Assembly (NCBI GenBank): GCA_003024985.2
Contig: PXIH01S0020495.1
Direction: 5' to 3' (one strand)
DNA from: Euperipatoides rowelli
Taxonomy: Eukaryota > Onychophora > Udeonychophora > Euonychophora > Peripatopsidae
DNA length: 17,546 nt
The notes under the pieces are model-generated. The model searched no databases and was not told the origin of the DNA. It worked only from the letters and a program-made list of their open reading frames with translations. Below, one piece after another: positions 17,126-17,546 of this stretch; within the stretch, counting starts at the first letter, position 1, and each line of letters opens with the position of its first letter. Position numbers and translations under genes: made by a program.

Positions 17126-17546
17126 ACTCTTGTGCTTTAAATTTAGTTTTGTTTTCCATTAGCAGTGGAGGAGAAAACTATATATATTTCATACTGGCCA
17201 ATGTTTGGTGAACAACATTTATTTAGTAGCCAAACTTAATGTTTAGTAGCCATTTTACTAACCCTAAAATATATTTTTTATCATTTATTATTTTGATGTA
17301 CAATAGTCTAATCTAGCATTATAGAAATGTATTGGTACAAACTGTATAGCTAACTGTAACTTATAGATATAAACACAATAATTAATTCAAGTACCAATAT
17401 CTTCAATAAGTGAAAAAAAAATGTCAAAGTTGAAATACTTAATTTATTATGGTATAGTAAAAAAAAAAAAACCAAGCAATATACTGTACAGTATACACAA
17501 TGTACAGTATAAGTATACAGATATATCTTTTATATACAATAAATCA

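Larger units (their letters stand above)
16215..17546 (+). other. MMS22L intron 8 (continues past the window)
   Basis: The intron starts CAG|GTGATT and has no canonical end within the window, since no exon matching the next conserved MMS22L block is visible. It holds a strong hairpin (16314-16358), a possible alternative terminal exon (17042-17125) and a TACAGTA-rich end (17482-17509). The interval 16400-17030 has nothing recognised beyond a diverged repeated word GCATCnGAGAnTGATnGAAT at 16508 and 16891. Confidence 0.55.

Noticed and set aside
17163-17260. CAGTGGAGGAG as a hAT terminus, or as an acceptor-led exon starting at 17163
   Set aside because: No partner terminus or duplication is inside the window, and the translated frame does not resemble the next MMS22L segment.
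1-17546. CRISPR arrays, rRNA, tRNA, operons, toxin genes or viral genes
   Set aside because: None is seen. The spaced repeats are contiguous tandem copies without spacers, and the gene structure is plainly eukaryotic.

Overview
This is eukaryotic, intron-rich, very AT-rich DNA (I estimate below one third G+C) and almost certainly comes from an animal nuclear genome. Two single N characters (about 937 and 1825) show it is draft assembly. The only protein-coding gene I can support is the 5' part of a plus-strand gene that I assemble as eight exons between 4616 and 16214. All junctions keep the reading frame and give 265 residues. The product matches the N-terminal region of MMS22L (MMS22-like), the partner of TONSL in replication-fork recombination repair. 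Human MMS22L is roughly 1,240 residues, so most of the gene must lie to the right of this window. The species cannot be named; divergence from the vertebrate protein and the compact introns (0.3 to 2.3 kb) suggest an invertebrate, at low confidence.

Layout. 1-4593: upstream or 5'-intron DNA without a recognisable host gene. It holds an AATAC-rich transposon-end remnant (about 215-385), a diverged inverted repeat (arms about 1105-1310 and 2246-2412) around a 40-bp tandem array (1730-1920), and a decayed non-LTR retrotransposon reverse transcriptase on the minus strand (about 3110-4170). A short hAT-type element with perfect 8-bp target-site duplications (3300-3765) has inserted into that relic. 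4594-4709: likely first coding exon. 4710-16122: seven introns and exons 2-8, with a second small hAT-like element (5647-5937), local duplications, and a 771-bp piggyBac-like element flanked by TTAA (14124-14894). 16215-17546: intron 8, with a strong short hairpin and a possible alternative terminal exon at 17042-17125.

Findings. One intron of the MMS22L gene uses a GC-AG splice pair. The nested LINE/hAT insertion can be read at base resolution, because removing the insert and one duplication rejoins the reverse-transcriptase frame. The heptamer TACTGTA/TACAGTA is strongly over-represented across the window, and its CpG-containing relatives TACCGTA/TACGGTA also occur, which suggests a methylation-decay relationship. 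I see no rRNA, tRNA, CRISPR array, operon or other bacterial-type feature. I found no convincing new multi-gene system; the interest here lies in gene structure and mobile DNA.
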